DNA of 40,625 nucleotides from Candidatus Heimdallarchaeota archaeon (GCA_027061945.1 JAMOVR010000172.1:1-40625); one strand, 5' to 3'; shown: positions 1 through 9,534, counted from the first letter of the stretch. Program-made: numbers and translations. The notes: generated by a model not told the origin, from the letters alone.

Positions 1-1
1 T

Positions 2-1060
2 GAAAAATATCCCGGAAGAAAAATTAATGGTGTAAATTGTGAAATATTGCCCATTCGTGATTTATCCTTGTATGTTTATTCTACTAATTTTGATCAAAAT
101 TATCCTGTAAAGATTGACCGTGTAAGCAGACATGAAGCTCCTGAATTCTTTATTCAGATCATCTATGAAAACGGTGCTAAGATAACAGTAACTGAAGAGC
201 ATCCTATCTACGTATATAATAATGGAAAAATAGAAACACTTCCCGCAAACAATGTGAAAGAAGGTTATTATGCTCCGGCTCCAATAAAACTTGAAAACTT
301 AAAACACGATTCTCTAGAAAAAATTGGTTTAGGAAAGGTAATTACTAACTATAACTCATTAATTCGAATTCCTTCTGAAAAATTTATACTTCCAATTGAA
401 AAAAGAATAGAATTCTTAAAAGGGTTAGTTAAAAAATATGGTATAGAAAAACCCAAGCAAGCCTTTATTGTCCCATCTAAAACATTAGCAATGGATATAA
501 AGGATTTTTTGCTCACTTTTGGCATTCCCACAAAAGTAAAGTGGAAACCAAACAAAGGATTTGAAATAACTATAAATCCGGGCTATCAAGATAAGTTTAG
601 AGAATTACTAACAGCAACGGATAATTATCTTCTTCGGGATTCTCTTAATAACGAACATGATAAAAAAAAGATGAAAACCTCTTTGTCAACGCCTTTAATG
701 AATTATCTTAAAGATATTATGAAATATCTTAATATAAATAATAGTCTATTATTATATGATCAAGAAGAATACTTCTTAACGGACCTGGAAGAAATAATTA
801 ATGCAATTATACAAAAGCTAAAGGAAAGAGAAGAAATCGTTTCAACTTCAAGTAATTATCAATTAGTTTCTAAGCAAGGTAACAAGCTAAATTTAAAGAG
901 TTTCACTAAAACAATAAGACTTCTCTCAATATTTGATTGGACAAAAGTAGTTAAGGTTCGTAAGATCCCTAATAGTGATAAATACCGGTGTAAGTGGGTA
1001 TATGATGTTACCGTTGAACCAACTCAGAATTTCTATAGTAACGGTCTGCTTCTACATAAT
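2..1060 (+). other. Intein, C-terminal part, in MCM; splice junction HN|T at 1060/1061
   Basis: Intein block F/G-like motifs VYDVTVEPTQNFYSNGLLLHN immediately before the MCM motif TVSIAKAGI; TEEHPIYV matches intein block B. N-terminal part lies outside the window. Confidence 0.9.
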
Positions 1061-1870
1061 ACAGTATCAATTGCTAAAGCTGGAATCGTTGCTACTCTCA
1101 ATGCAAGAACTGGAATTCTTGCGGCAGCTAATCCTAGATTTGGGAGATATGATCGTACTAAGCCGGCAGTAGAAAATATTAATCTAAGTCCCACTATTAT
1201 TTCTCGTTTTGATCTCATATTTATAATTCAAGATATTCCTGATGAAGAAATGGATCGTAAAAGAGCGCGACATATTCTTGAACTTCACCGCTCAGGAATA
1301 CCAGCAGAAGCAGAAGCAGATATTACGCCTGATTTTCTTAAAAAATATATTTTGTATGCAAAAGAGCATTGTCATCCTGTGCTCTCTAAAGAAGCAGCAC
1401 ATGAAATAGAGGAATTTTATGTTGGAATGAGAAAATTAGGTAAAGAATCTGCGGATGGATTAGTTAGAATTCCAATAACCGCAAGACAGTTAGAAGGAAT
1501 AATTCGTTTAGCAGAGGCAAGAGCTAGAGTCGCTCTAAGAGATCAAGTAACAAAAGACGATGCAAAGGCGGCTATTGAATTAGTAAAGGCTTCCCTAAGA
1601 CAAGTCGGTTGGGATGAAGAGGCAAAACAATTTGACGTAGATCTTTTAGCTAGTGGGATTGGTGCTAGACAGAGAAGTGCTGCTGAAAAAGTATTAGATC
1701 TGGTGAGTGAGTTAAGTGGGCCTAAAAAAGAAATGATTGAAATTGAGGCTGTTTTAAAAAGAGCTAAAAAAGAGGGGATGAATCCTGAGCTTGTACGTTC
1801 CTTAATAGAACGTTACATTAGAGATGGATTGCTTTATCAACCAGAACCTGGAAAAATAAGAAGGCCATAA
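2..1870 (+). CDS. mcm: MCM replicative helicase, C-terminal part, interrupted by an intein; 5'-truncated by the window edge
   Basis: Frame is open from base 2 (EKYPGRKINGVNCEI-LPIRD...), so the TTG start at 47 is probably not real. After the intein C-terminus (...NFYSNGLLLHN) the protein reads TVSIAKAGIVATLNARTGILAAANPRFGRYD...SRFDLIFI, the canonical MCM AAA+ core, followed by the C-terminal winged-helix region. Confidence 0.95.
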   Translation, partial: EKYPGRKINGVNCEILPIRDLSLYVYSTNFDQNYPVKIDRVSRHEAPEFFIQIIYENGAKITVTEEHPIYVYNNGKIETLPANNVKEGYYAPAPIKLENLKHDSLEKIGLGKVITNYNSLIRIPSEKFILPIEKRIEFLKGLVKKYGIEKPKQAFIVPSKTLAMDIKDFLLTFGIPTKVKWKPNKGFEITINPGYQDKFRELLTATDNYLLRDSLNNEHDKKKMKTSLSTPLMNYLKDIMKYLNINNSLLLYDQEEYFLTDLEEIINAIIQKLKEREEIVSTSSNYQLVSKQGNKLNLKSFTKTIRLLSIFDWTKVVKVRKIPNSDKYRCKWVYDVTVEPTQNFYSNGLLLHNTVSIAKAGIVATLNARTGILAAANPRFGRYDRTKPAVENINLSPTIISRFDLIFIIQDIPDEEMDRKRARHILELHRSGIPAEAEADITPDFLKKYILYAKEHCHPVLSKEAAHEIEEFYVGMRKLGKESADGLVRIPITARQLEGIIRLAEARARVALRDQVTKDDAKAAIELVKASLRQVGWDEEAKQFDVDLLASGIGARQRSAAEKVLDLVSELSGPKKEMIEIEAVLKRAKKEGMNPELVRSLIERYIRDGLLYQPEPGKIRRP

Positions 1871-1897
1871 TATAAAATTCTGTGCCTTAGATAAAAA

Positions 1898-3082
1898 TTA
1901 AGAGGATAGATATTCTTTTACAACCTCACTCATTACTAAAACGCCAGTTTCTAATGCTTTTGGCCCTAAGTCAAACTTCGATGAATGATTCTCATAAATA
2001 TATCCTTTTTCTTTGTTGTATACCCCCACCCAAAACATTACGGCAGGAATCTTACCGCCATTGCTGAATTCAAAGAAATCTTCAGCCCCCATTATTGGCT
2101 TAATATCAGTAACTACGTTCTCCTCACCAATGGCCTTTTTGGCAGCTCTTACTACTAACTCAGTTAATTTGGGGTCATTATATCCCGGAGGATATCCTCT
2201 TATCATCTCAATTTCAACATCAGCACCAAATAATTCCGAAATGCCTTTTACTATCTCTTTTACTCTTTTATTAACATAATCTCGAACTTCCGGGTTAAAT
2301 GATCTAATTGTACCGTGAATTTCTGCTTTGTCTCCAATAATATTATGGCGTGTGCCTCCACTAAACTTACCAACTGTAATTACTACTGGTTCTAAAGGAT
2401 CAACTTCACGAGCTGTAATCATATTTAATGCTTGAACAACTAAACTCCCAATGGCCACTAAATCTTTAGTATTATGCGGTGCAGAACCATGACCACCCGG
2501 TCCTTTTAAAATCACATGAAATTCATCAGCAGCCGCAGTAAATTCTTTAGGTTTTGTAGCAATCATACCTTCCGGAATTAAGCCCGCAACGTGCAAAGCA
2601 ACTGCTGCATCTACCTTGGGATTTTCAAGAACACCCGCTTCAACCATTGGTTTTGCACCACCCGGTCCTTCTTCTGCAGGTTGGAATACAAATTTAATAT
2701 TCCCTTTTAATTGGTCCTTAATTCTCGCAAGTTTCATTGCGACACCCAGTGCAATGGCAATATGGGCATCGTGGCCGCACGCATGCATTTTCCCATCATA
2801 TATCGACTTGTATGAAACATCATTCATCTCTTGTAGTGGTAATGCATCAATATCTGCTCGTACAAGAATAGTTTTTCCTTCTCCCGCTCCACCTTTAAGA
2901 AGACCAACAACACCGGTCTTAGCGACGTTCTCTTGTACTTCAAACCCTAATTCCTTAAGTTTTTCAGCAATTAGTTTTGAAGTTCTGACTTCTTCAAACC
3001 CTAATTCCGGGTGCATATGTATGTCTTCTCTAATTTTTATAACTTCTTCAAGTATCTCTGGCTCTAATTTAGCTTCAGTCAT
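1898..3082 (-). CDS. M20 family amidohydrolase (hippurate / IAA-amino acid hydrolase-like)
   Basis: HMHPELGFEE, DIDALPLQE, MHACGHDAHIA, QPAEEGPGGAKPM, MGAEDFFEF motifs of M20D peptidases. Confidence 0.9.
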   Translation of the reverse strand: MTEAKLEPEILEEVIKIREDIHMHPELGFEEVRTSKLIAEKLKELGFEVQENVAKTGVVGLLKGGAGEGKTILVRADIDALPLQEMNDVSYKSIYDGKMHACGHDAHIAIALGVAMKLARIKDQLKGNIKFVFQPAEEGPGGAKPMVEAGVLENPKVDAAVALHVAGLIPEGMIATKPKEFTAAADEFHVILKGPGGHGSAPHNTKDLVAIGSLVVQALNMITAREVDPLEPVVITVGKFSGGTRHNIIGDKAEIHGTIRSFNPEVRDYVNKRVKEIVKGISELFGADVEIEMIRGYPPGYNDPKLTELVVRAAKKAIGEENVVTDIKPIMGAEDFFEFSNGGKIPAVMFWVGVYNKEKGYIYENHSSKFDLGPKALETGVLVMSEVVKEYLSS

Positions 3083-3245
3083 ATTTATAGCAAGTAAAAA
3101 GTATAACTATAAACATTTCTCCTCTTTTAGAACAAAGTATTATTTCTTTTTTCTTTTTTAGAGTAATAATAATTATTAATAGAATAAAACCAATATTTTT
3201 TTCTTATAATATTATTAATTTCAATAGAAAGAGGTTAATTGTAAA

Positions 3246-5468
3246 ATGTTGGTAGACTCTCTTCCCATAGACGACCAGATCATTGAGATATTAAAGAAAC
3301 AAGGTATACAAAAGCTATATCCCCCACAAGCAGAAGCTATAAAAACAAGATTTATTGAGGAGGGAAAAAATCTAGTAGTATCAATCCCAACGGCCTCTGG
3401 AAAGACTTTAATCGCGAAAATAGCTATTGCACAAAGACTATTAGATAATGGCGGAAAAGCGGTTTATCTTACTCCATTAAAAGCCTTAGCTAAAGAAAAA
3501 TATGACGAATTAAAAGCCTTTCTTACCCCTTTAGGATTTAAAACAATAATGACAACTGGTGATTATGATAGTGATGATGGTTGGTTGGGAAATTATGACG
3601 TAATAGTTACCACCAATGAGAAATTCGATTCTATATTGAGGAGAATTCCTGGTTGGCTAGAAACTTTAAGTATAATTATAAGTGATGAAGTTCATTTTAT
3701 GGGCTCTAAAGATAGAGGTCCTGTACTAGAAATTGTTTTAACTCAAATAAGAAGGAAATATCCTATTGCACAAGTCTTGGCTCTTTCTGCAACGATAAGT
3801 AATGCCAAAGAGATCGCAGACTGGCTAGATGCAGAATTAATAACAAGCAAATGGAGACCTGTAGAGCTAAAAGAAGGAGTTTATTTCGACAACGTAATTG
3901 AATTCAAAGATGGGGAAGAAATTGAATTAGAAAATGAATTCAAAGATCCTTACATCACTCTTGCAATAGATGCATATCGCCTAGGTGGCCAAGCACTTGT
4001 CTTTGCATCAACAAGAGCAAGTGCAGAAACTAGTGCGGAACAAATTGGTAAAAAATTAAAGCAGGAATTAAACGTAAATGAGAAAAAGGCTCTTAAAACA
4101 CTTGCAGAACAAATAGAAAATATCGGAGAGAAAACTTTGATTCGGGATAAACTAGTAAAGGTCATAAAAAATGGAACTGCTTTTCATCATGCTGGTTTAC
4201 ATTATACACACCGCGAAATAATTGAGCAAGCGTTTAAACAAAATATCTTGAAAGTAATATCTAGTACTCCGACTCTTGCTGCTGGTGTTAACTTACCTGC
4301 AAGAGTAGTAGTTATTCGTTCCTTGCGAAGGTATGAAATGGGTTATGGAAACACATGGATACCTGTGAACGAATATAAACAAATGGCTGGGAGGGCTGGA
4401 AGACCACAATATGATGACGTGGGAGAAGCAATAGTTACTGCAACAAATAAAAAAACTAAGGACTTTATTTTTAAAAACTATATTAACGCTGAGACAGAGC
4501 CTATAATGAGCAACTTAGGTGTTGAACCAGTTTTACGTAAGTTAACGCTCTCACTTATTGTGACAGGTGACTCCACAAATTTAGAGGAGATTCTGGAATT
4601 TGTTGAATTAACCTTCTTTGGATATGTTTACGGTTCAGCTATAAGCTATATTGAAACGAGGATTAAAGATGTGCTCTCGATGTTAAAAATTAATGGTCTT
4701 ATTAAACAAGGAATACCACTTGAACCTACTAGATTGGGAACGCGAGTAGCAGAATTATATGTCGATCCTCTAACTGCAGTGATAATTAAGGAAGGTCTTG
4801 AGAAGGCCAGTACATTGGTTGAAGTTCCAGAACTCTCATATCTACATTTAATAGCCACAACCCCTGATATGAGAACATTTTTCACTAAAAAAAGCGAAGA
4901 AGAACAATTAGATGAGATATACCAACAAATGATGAGTTATTTATTAACGGATCTACCGGAAACTAATTCTGAAGTGTTACTAGAATATCAAGCGTTAAAA
5001 ACTGCGTTAGTATTGAATGATTGGATAAATGAAGTCCATGAAAATGACATAATTCTGAAGTATGGCATAGGTTCTGGAGATATCTTATCCATAGTGAATT
5101 TAGCAGACTGGCTTTTATACTCTGCATCAGAGATAGCACGAGTTCTTTCATATGATGAAGAAAAAGAATTTTTAACAGAACTACAATTTAGAGTAAAATA
5201 TGGAGTTAAAAAAGAACTACTTGAATTAATCAAAATACCTGGCATCGGCAGAGTTCGTGCAAGAATATTATATGATAATGGTTATCCATCCATTCATGAG
5301 ATTGCTGCAGCTACCGTTGATGAAATTGCTCGGCTACCTAAATTTGGTAAAACACTTGCACAGCAATTAATAAAATATGCTAAAGGAGAAATAAATTCTA
5401 AGGACTTAGAACAAAAAATAACTTCGGAGAAGTATAATACTAAAAAAAAGCTTGATGAATATTTTTAG
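3246..5468 (+). CDS. hel308: Hel308/Hjm-type ATP-dependent DNA helicase (Ski2-like)
   Basis: SIPTASGKTLIA Walker A, SDEVHFMG DExH box, LSATISNA, STPTLAAGVNLPARVV, QMAGRAGRPQYD; C-terminal HhH (IPGIGRVRARILYDNGY). Confidence 0.92.
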   Translation: MLVDSLPIDDQIIEILKKQGIQKLYPPQAEAIKTRFIEEGKNLVVSIPTASGKTLIAKIAIAQRLLDNGGKAVYLTPLKALAKEKYDELKAFLTPLGFKTIMTTGDYDSDDGWLGNYDVIVTTNEKFDSILRRIPGWLETLSIIISDEVHFMGSKDRGPVLEIVLTQIRRKYPIAQVLALSATISNAKEIADWLDAELITSKWRPVELKEGVYFDNVIEFKDGEEIELENEFKDPYITLAIDAYRLGGQALVFASTRASAETSAEQIGKKLKQELNVNEKKALKTLAEQIENIGEKTLIRDKLVKVIKNGTAFHHAGLHYTHREIIEQAFKQNILKVISSTPTLAAGVNLPARVVVIRSLRRYEMGYGNTWIPVNEYKQMAGRAGRPQYDDVGEAIVTATNKKTKDFIFKNYINAETEPIMSNLGVEPVLRKLTLSLIVTGDSTNLEEILEFVELTFFGYVYGSAISYIETRIKDVLSMLKINGLIKQGIPLEPTRLGTRVAELYVDPLTAVIIKEGLEKASTLVEVPELSYLHLIATTPDMRTFFTKKSEEEQLDEIYQQMMSYLLTDLPETNSEVLLEYQALKTALVLNDWINEVHENDIILKYGIGSGDILSIVNLADWLLYSASEIARVLSYDEEKEFLTELQFRVKYGVKKELLELIKIPGIGRVRARILYDNGYPSIHEIAAATVDEIARLPKFGKTLAQQLIKYAKGEINSKDLEQKITSEKYNTKKKLDEYF

Positions 5469-5490
5469 TTCTTGTAAATAGGCGGTTAAA

Positions 5491-6525
5491 GTGGGTCAGC
5501 AAATAATTGCTTTTTATCATGAGGATATGAAAAAACATTACATGGGAAAAAGCCATCTTGAAACTCCTGTACGACTTGATATTTTAATTAACAGTCTAAA
5601 GCAATCAGAATTCGATGTTAAATGGATAAAAGCGAAACAAGGATTAGAGGAAGATGTTTTCAGTGTTCATAGTAAAGAGCTTCTAAAATATATTAAATTA
5701 GCCACCGAGAAAGCACCAACATGGATCACAGCAGATACAAGAACAAACAAATATACATACTATTCTGCGATGCTTGCAGTTGGGGCAAGTAAACACGCGG
5801 CTTTAGCTTCTTTTAATGAGAAAAAAATAGCGGTCGCCTTGACAAGACCTCCTGGGCATCATGCTACTGAAAATGCTGCAATGGGCTTTTGTTTTTTCAA
5901 TAATGCCGCAGTAGCAGCTAAAACATTATTAAAAGAAAAAGGTCTAAATAAAGTGCTAATTTACGATATAGATAATCATTATGGAAACGGGACTGCATCT
6001 ATTTTCTTTAAAACAGATAAGGTGTTAACCACTTCAATTCATTGTGATCCTTACGAATGCTACCCTGGTGTTGGTTTCCCTAACGAAATTGGTTCTGGAG
6101 ACGGAATAGGTCATAACATTAATGTTCCAACGCCAGTGTATAGTAATAACAATGATTGGTTATATGCCCTTAAAAGTACTATTATCCCTGTAATTCAAGA
6201 ATATGAACCAGAAGCAGTAATTGTAAGTGCTGGTTTTGATGCTTTAAAAGGGGATCCTTATGGAAAACTTTCCCTAAATTATGATGCTTTTGAATACGCT
6301 GGTAAACTCTTAGTTGATTCTTTACCGAAAAAAGTAAGAAAAAAAATCGTCTTAGTGATTGAGGGCGGCTACAAACTTCCAGATCTCGGAGAAGCATTTA
6401 TCTATTTCTTGAGGGGTCTAACTGGTAAAGGCATGTCTCTTCCAAAACAAATGCCTGTATCAAGAATTGCTAAAAAATATACTTCGCACGCCCAGGGATA
6501 TATCAGAAAATATTGGAGAATATAG
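5491..6525 (+). CDS. Histone deacetylase-like / acetylpolyamine amidohydrolase family protein
   Basis: RPPGHHATENAAMGFCFFNNAAVAA, YDIDNHYGNGTASIFF, SAGFDALKGDPYG, VIEGGY are HDAC superfamily motifs; 22 bp downstream of hel308. Confidence 0.9.
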   Translation: MGQQIIAFYHEDMKKHYMGKSHLETPVRLDILINSLKQSEFDVKWIKAKQGLEEDVFSVHSKELLKYIKLATEKAPTWITADTRTNKYTYYSAMLAVGASKHAALASFNEKKIAVALTRPPGHHATENAAMGFCFFNNAAVAAKTLLKEKGLNKVLIYDIDNHYGNGTASIFFKTDKVLTTSIHCDPYECYPGVGFPNEIGSGDGIGHNINVPTPVYSNNNDWLYALKSTIIPVIQEYEPEAVIVSAGFDALKGDPYGKLSLNYDAFEYAGKLLVDSLPKKVRKKIVLVIEGGYKLPDLGEAFIYFLRGLTGKGMSLPKQMPVSRIAKKYTSHAQGYIRKYWRI

Positions 6526-6691
6526 TACTTAACTTACTTAAAGTTACTAACTGAAATAAAGAAATAATAAATCTTCACAGCATAAGCTATTCGCATCAAA
6601 ACACACCATAAACAACTCAAAAACACAATTACATTGGTACCCAACGGAAAAAAATATATTTCAAGCACAAATCAATTACAATAGCAAGCAT

Positions 6692-6768
6692 GGGCTGGTA
6701 GTCTAGCTTGGTAGGATACCACCTTGGGGTGGTGGTGATCGGCGGTTCAAGTCCGCCCCAGCCCACCA
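6692..6768 (+). tRNA. tRNA-Pro(GGG), CCA encoded
   Basis: Cloverleaf: GGGCTGG/CCAGCCC acceptor, CCACC-TTGGGGT-GGTGG anticodon arm, GGCGG-TTCAAGT-CCGCC T arm, A + CCA. Confidence 0.95.
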
Positions 6769-6950
6769 TTTCAAGAAAATAAGGGTAAAATTTTTCTTAA
6801 AGGAGATACTGCTTTTAAATACAAATTATTCTGGAAAATACAACAAATCTAAAATAGATATGTCTCAATTTTTTTCAATAAACAGTAATAAACCTAAAAA
6901 TCAGATATTGCCTTATTTTATAGTGTTTCTGGTGCACTTTTTTATTTCCT

Positions 6951-7646
6951 TTACTTTTCATATTTAAAAACACGATATTTCATTTCTCTGCTATCTTCAA
7001 CTGAAACTACAGAATCTTTTATCTCGCTGAGTTTATCTAATAACTCGTAGAATGCTTTTTCTCTTTTACCTCCTTCTCCTTCCTCAACATAATAAACTAC
7101 TGGAAAACGATGTTTTTCTTTATCAATTAGTTGGGCTAATTTACTTCCTTCTCTTCTCTCTTCAATGTTACAATTCTTACCAAACCATACATAGATAACA
7201 TCATTACCGTCTAAAACGAATACATCATCACTTTCCAAAGAGTCTTGAGAAATAGGTACTTCTTTGACGGTTGCTTTATCAAAGTAACGTGTCTGTTTAT
7301 CTGCTTCTACTTTGTACATCTTATATTCAACCATGTCTAGTTTTGCGTGTCTCAAAAATCCAGGTGTATCTGCATCAACAACTCTAAATTTTACTAATTC
7401 CAAGAACTCTTCAGGTTCTTCATCCTGAGTGACTGTTATGATTATTGGTTCACCACGTCTTTGCAGATCCATTTTATGACTGAGCCACGCCCCAATACCT
7501 TTTTCATCGATTCCTGAGTCTTTTCCTAACCAAATGTAAATAGTATCCCCATTGTCAACTATATACACATCTCCATCATAAAATTCGAATTCATTTCCTT
7601 CTAACTCTTTTAGTTCCTTACCTTCAATATGAAATACTTTAACCAT
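6951..7646 (-). CDS. Two-repeat gelsolin-domain protein (Asgard-type gelsolin-like)
   Basis: Two repeats with the gelsolin signature: GDVYIVDNGDTIYIWLGKDSGIDEKGIGAWLSHKM and DDVFVLDGNDVIYVWFGKNCNIEERREGSKLAQLI. Confidence 0.88.
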   Translation of the reverse strand: MVKVFHIEGKELKELEGNEFEFYDGDVYIVDNGDTIYIWLGKDSGIDEKGIGAWLSHKMDLQRRGEPIIITVTQDEEPEEFLELVKFRVVDADTPGFLRHAKLDMVEYKMYKVEADKQTRYFDKATVKEVPISQDSLESDDVFVLDGNDVIYVWFGKNCNIEERREGSKLAQLIDKEKHRFPVVYYVEEGEGGKREKAFYELLDKLSEIKDSVVSVEDSREMKYRVFKYEK

Positions 7647-7848
7647 TGTTAATCAAATAACCTACTTTTTCACCAATATTATTGTTTTGGTGTCCCTTCT
7701 CCTAATAAAAAACCAAACATGTCTTTAATGGGATTATGTATAACTGTTATACTAGTCCTACATTTGTTCAATAATGAATTTGTATTCAAACGTAAACCCT
7801 AAAAACCCTGGCACTATAAAGACCAATAGCTCGCAGTTTTTTTGCTGT

Positions 7849-7925
7849 GGGCCGGTAGCTCAGCCTGGTAGAGCGCCTCCTTGGCATGGAGGAGGCCCCG
7901 AGTTCGAATCTCGGCCGGTCCACCA
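7849..7925 (+). tRNA. tRNA-Ala(GGC), CCA encoded
   Basis: GGGCCGG/CCGGTCC acceptor, CCTCC-TTGGCAT-GGAGG anticodon arm, CCGAG-TTCGAAT-CTCGG T arm, A + CCA. Confidence 0.95.
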
Positions 7926-7980
7926 ATTTTTTATCTTTTGCATAATTAATGAAGTCTTTTTCGTCATTTTTTTGTAAACA

Positions 7981-8041
7981 AGCACTCTCAGGCTACCTCG
8001 ATTTCATCATTATCAGAGGGGTGAGGTCATCATCGAGTGCT
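7981..8041 (-). ncRNA. Box C/D guide sRNA
   Basis: Minus strand: AGCACTC-G-ATGATGA(C)-CCTCACCCCT-CTGA(D')-TA-ATGATGA(C')-AATCGAGGTAGC-CTGA(D)-GAGTGCT. All four boxes canonical, terminal 7-bp stem. Confidence 0.92.
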
Positions 8042-8117
8042 ATCTTAAATTAAGTAAAAACTCGTTTAATAGTATTGATAATTCTTAAAGAAAAATAAAA
8101 TAAAAAACAAATTTTAA

Positions 8118-8549
8118 TTATCCAAATGTCTCAATGAGTATTTTAAGTGCACAATGCTCACAGTGTTTGCTAAGCATAGCGTCCTTATCTTCTTTAGTCC
8201 ATCTTTTATTCCATCGACTAAATTCAATAAGCACATCTTTGAAATCTACTCCTTTTTCTGTAAGCTTATAGATCACTCTTACAGGTCTCCCTGATTTTAC
8301 TTTTCTAGTAATAATTCCCTCATCTTCAAGTTCTTTTAATCTGTCCGCCAACATCTTATTAGAAATCCTTTCTCCATGGCAACCAACAAGCTTTTTCTTC
8401 ATCTCAGAGAAAGTCATTTCTCCTTCTAAATATAAGTGTGCTATTATAAAAAGAGACCATTTTCTGGAGATAAGCTCAAATTGAGAAATAAAATAACATT
8501 TTAAATCTTCTTCAGTCCCTGCTTCTTTTTTTACTGAAGTTCTCGGCAT
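8118..8549 (-). CDS. HxlR-family winged-helix transcriptional regulator
   Basis: SRKWSLFIIAHLYLEGEMTFSEMKKKL...ISNKMLADRLKELEDEGIITRKV...VIYKLTEKG is the HxlR pattern; C-terminal HCEHC. Confidence 0.88.
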   Translation of the reverse strand: MPRTSVKKEAGTEEDLKCYFISQFELISRKWSLFIIAHLYLEGEMTFSEMKKKLVGCHGERISNKMLADRLKELEDEGIITRKVKSGRPVRVIYKLTEKGVDFKDVLIEFSRWNKRWTKEDKDAMLSKHCEHCALKILIETFG

Positions 8550-8694
8550 AATTGACCATATAAAAATACAATTGACGTGGTTTTAAATGTTAGACTTCTG
8601 ACTACTAAGTATTTGATCAGTTATCTTGTAATTAGTAGAAATATAAACAAAATAGGTTTATAATAAACATATTTTCAAAAAACAATCATTGATA

Positions 8695-9234
8695 TTATAC
8701 TCCCAAACTTATGTCTAATACATTATTTGCCAAGATCAAGAAACTTTCCTCTACATTCTCACCAGTCTTTGCAGAGGTCTCCATGTAAGGAACGTTCCAA
8801 CCTAACCATTCTGATAGGCTTTCTGCGTATTTCTCAGCTCTTTCTTTAGACACTACTCGTTCGTTAACGAGGTCTATCTTGTTTCCAACAAGCATAAAGG
8901 GTATTTTCCCTGCGTTTTGAACAAGCATAGAAATCCATTTAGGAATAGACTGAAAAGTGCTTTCCCTAGTAACATCAAAAGCGATCATTGCACCTTTTGC
9001 ACCACGATAATAACTAGTGGCGATTTCTTTATATCTAGCTTGTCCTGCAATATCCCAAATTTGGAGTATTACTTGAAAATCATTTAATTCTAAAGTAACT
9101 CTGGCAAAATCTGCTCCAATAGTCATTTGTTCGATCGGATCAAATGTTTTGTAGACGAATCTTCTCTTGAGAGAAGTTTTACCAACAGCACCATCGCCTA
9201 ACAAGACGATTTTAGCAACAAACTTATTCCTCAC
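8695..9234 (-). CDS. Rab/Ras-like small GTPase
   Basis: GDGAVGKTSL (G1), WDIAGQARYKEIATSYYRGA (G3), VGNKIDL (G4), METSAKTGEN (G5). Confidence 0.93.
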   Translation of the reverse strand: MRNKFVAKIVLLGDGAVGKTSLKRRFVYKTFDPIEQMTIGADFARVTLELNDFQVILQIWDIAGQARYKEIATSYYRGAKGAMIAFDVTRESTFQSIPKWISMLVQNAGKIPFMLVGNKIDLVNERVVSKERAEKYAESLSEWLGWNVPYMETSAKTGENVEESFLILANNVLDISLGV

Positions 9235-9356
9235 TGATAATTATTCAAATCTTTTTGCTAATAAAAAAATCGAAATGAAACGATTTTCAATAACAATTGG
9301 TATAAAATATTCAAAGAAATAAACGTTGGTTGATGTTTTCAAAACCTTAATAATAA

Positions 9357-9534
9357 TTTTACTTTCTCGGCGGGAAATCCTCTTCCGCAAGGGAGGGGAT
9401 TAAATGAAAGCCGAAAACATCATATGTTTTTTTGTATATGTTTTTCTTGCAGGGCTGGGACGGCCCGTAGCGCCTGTGGAGAGAGTCTCCTCTGTGAAGC
9501 ATGAAGCCCCTCGCAAAAGAAAGGGGTAGTTCAC
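9357..9534 (+). repeat. Copy A of the ORF-less IS200/IS605-like structured element
   Basis: Left end TTTTACTTTCTCGGCGGGAAATCCTCTTCC-GCAA-GGGAGGGGATT...GCCGA; core GGCCCGTAGCGCCTGTGGAGAGAGTCTCC; right end GAAGCCCCTCGCAAAAGAAAGGGGTAGTTCAC. Confidence 0.8.

Noticed and set aside
2616-3161. 181-aa ORF antisense to the M20 amidohydrolase (and similar long antisense ORFs at 19740-20417, 22826-23212, 35683-36018)
   Set aside because: Fully antisense to well-supported genes; Ser/Pro/Phe-rich compositions typical of reverse-complement translations.
7774-7977. 67-aa plus-strand ORF
   Set aside because: Runs straight through tRNA-Ala(GGC); no protein-like features.
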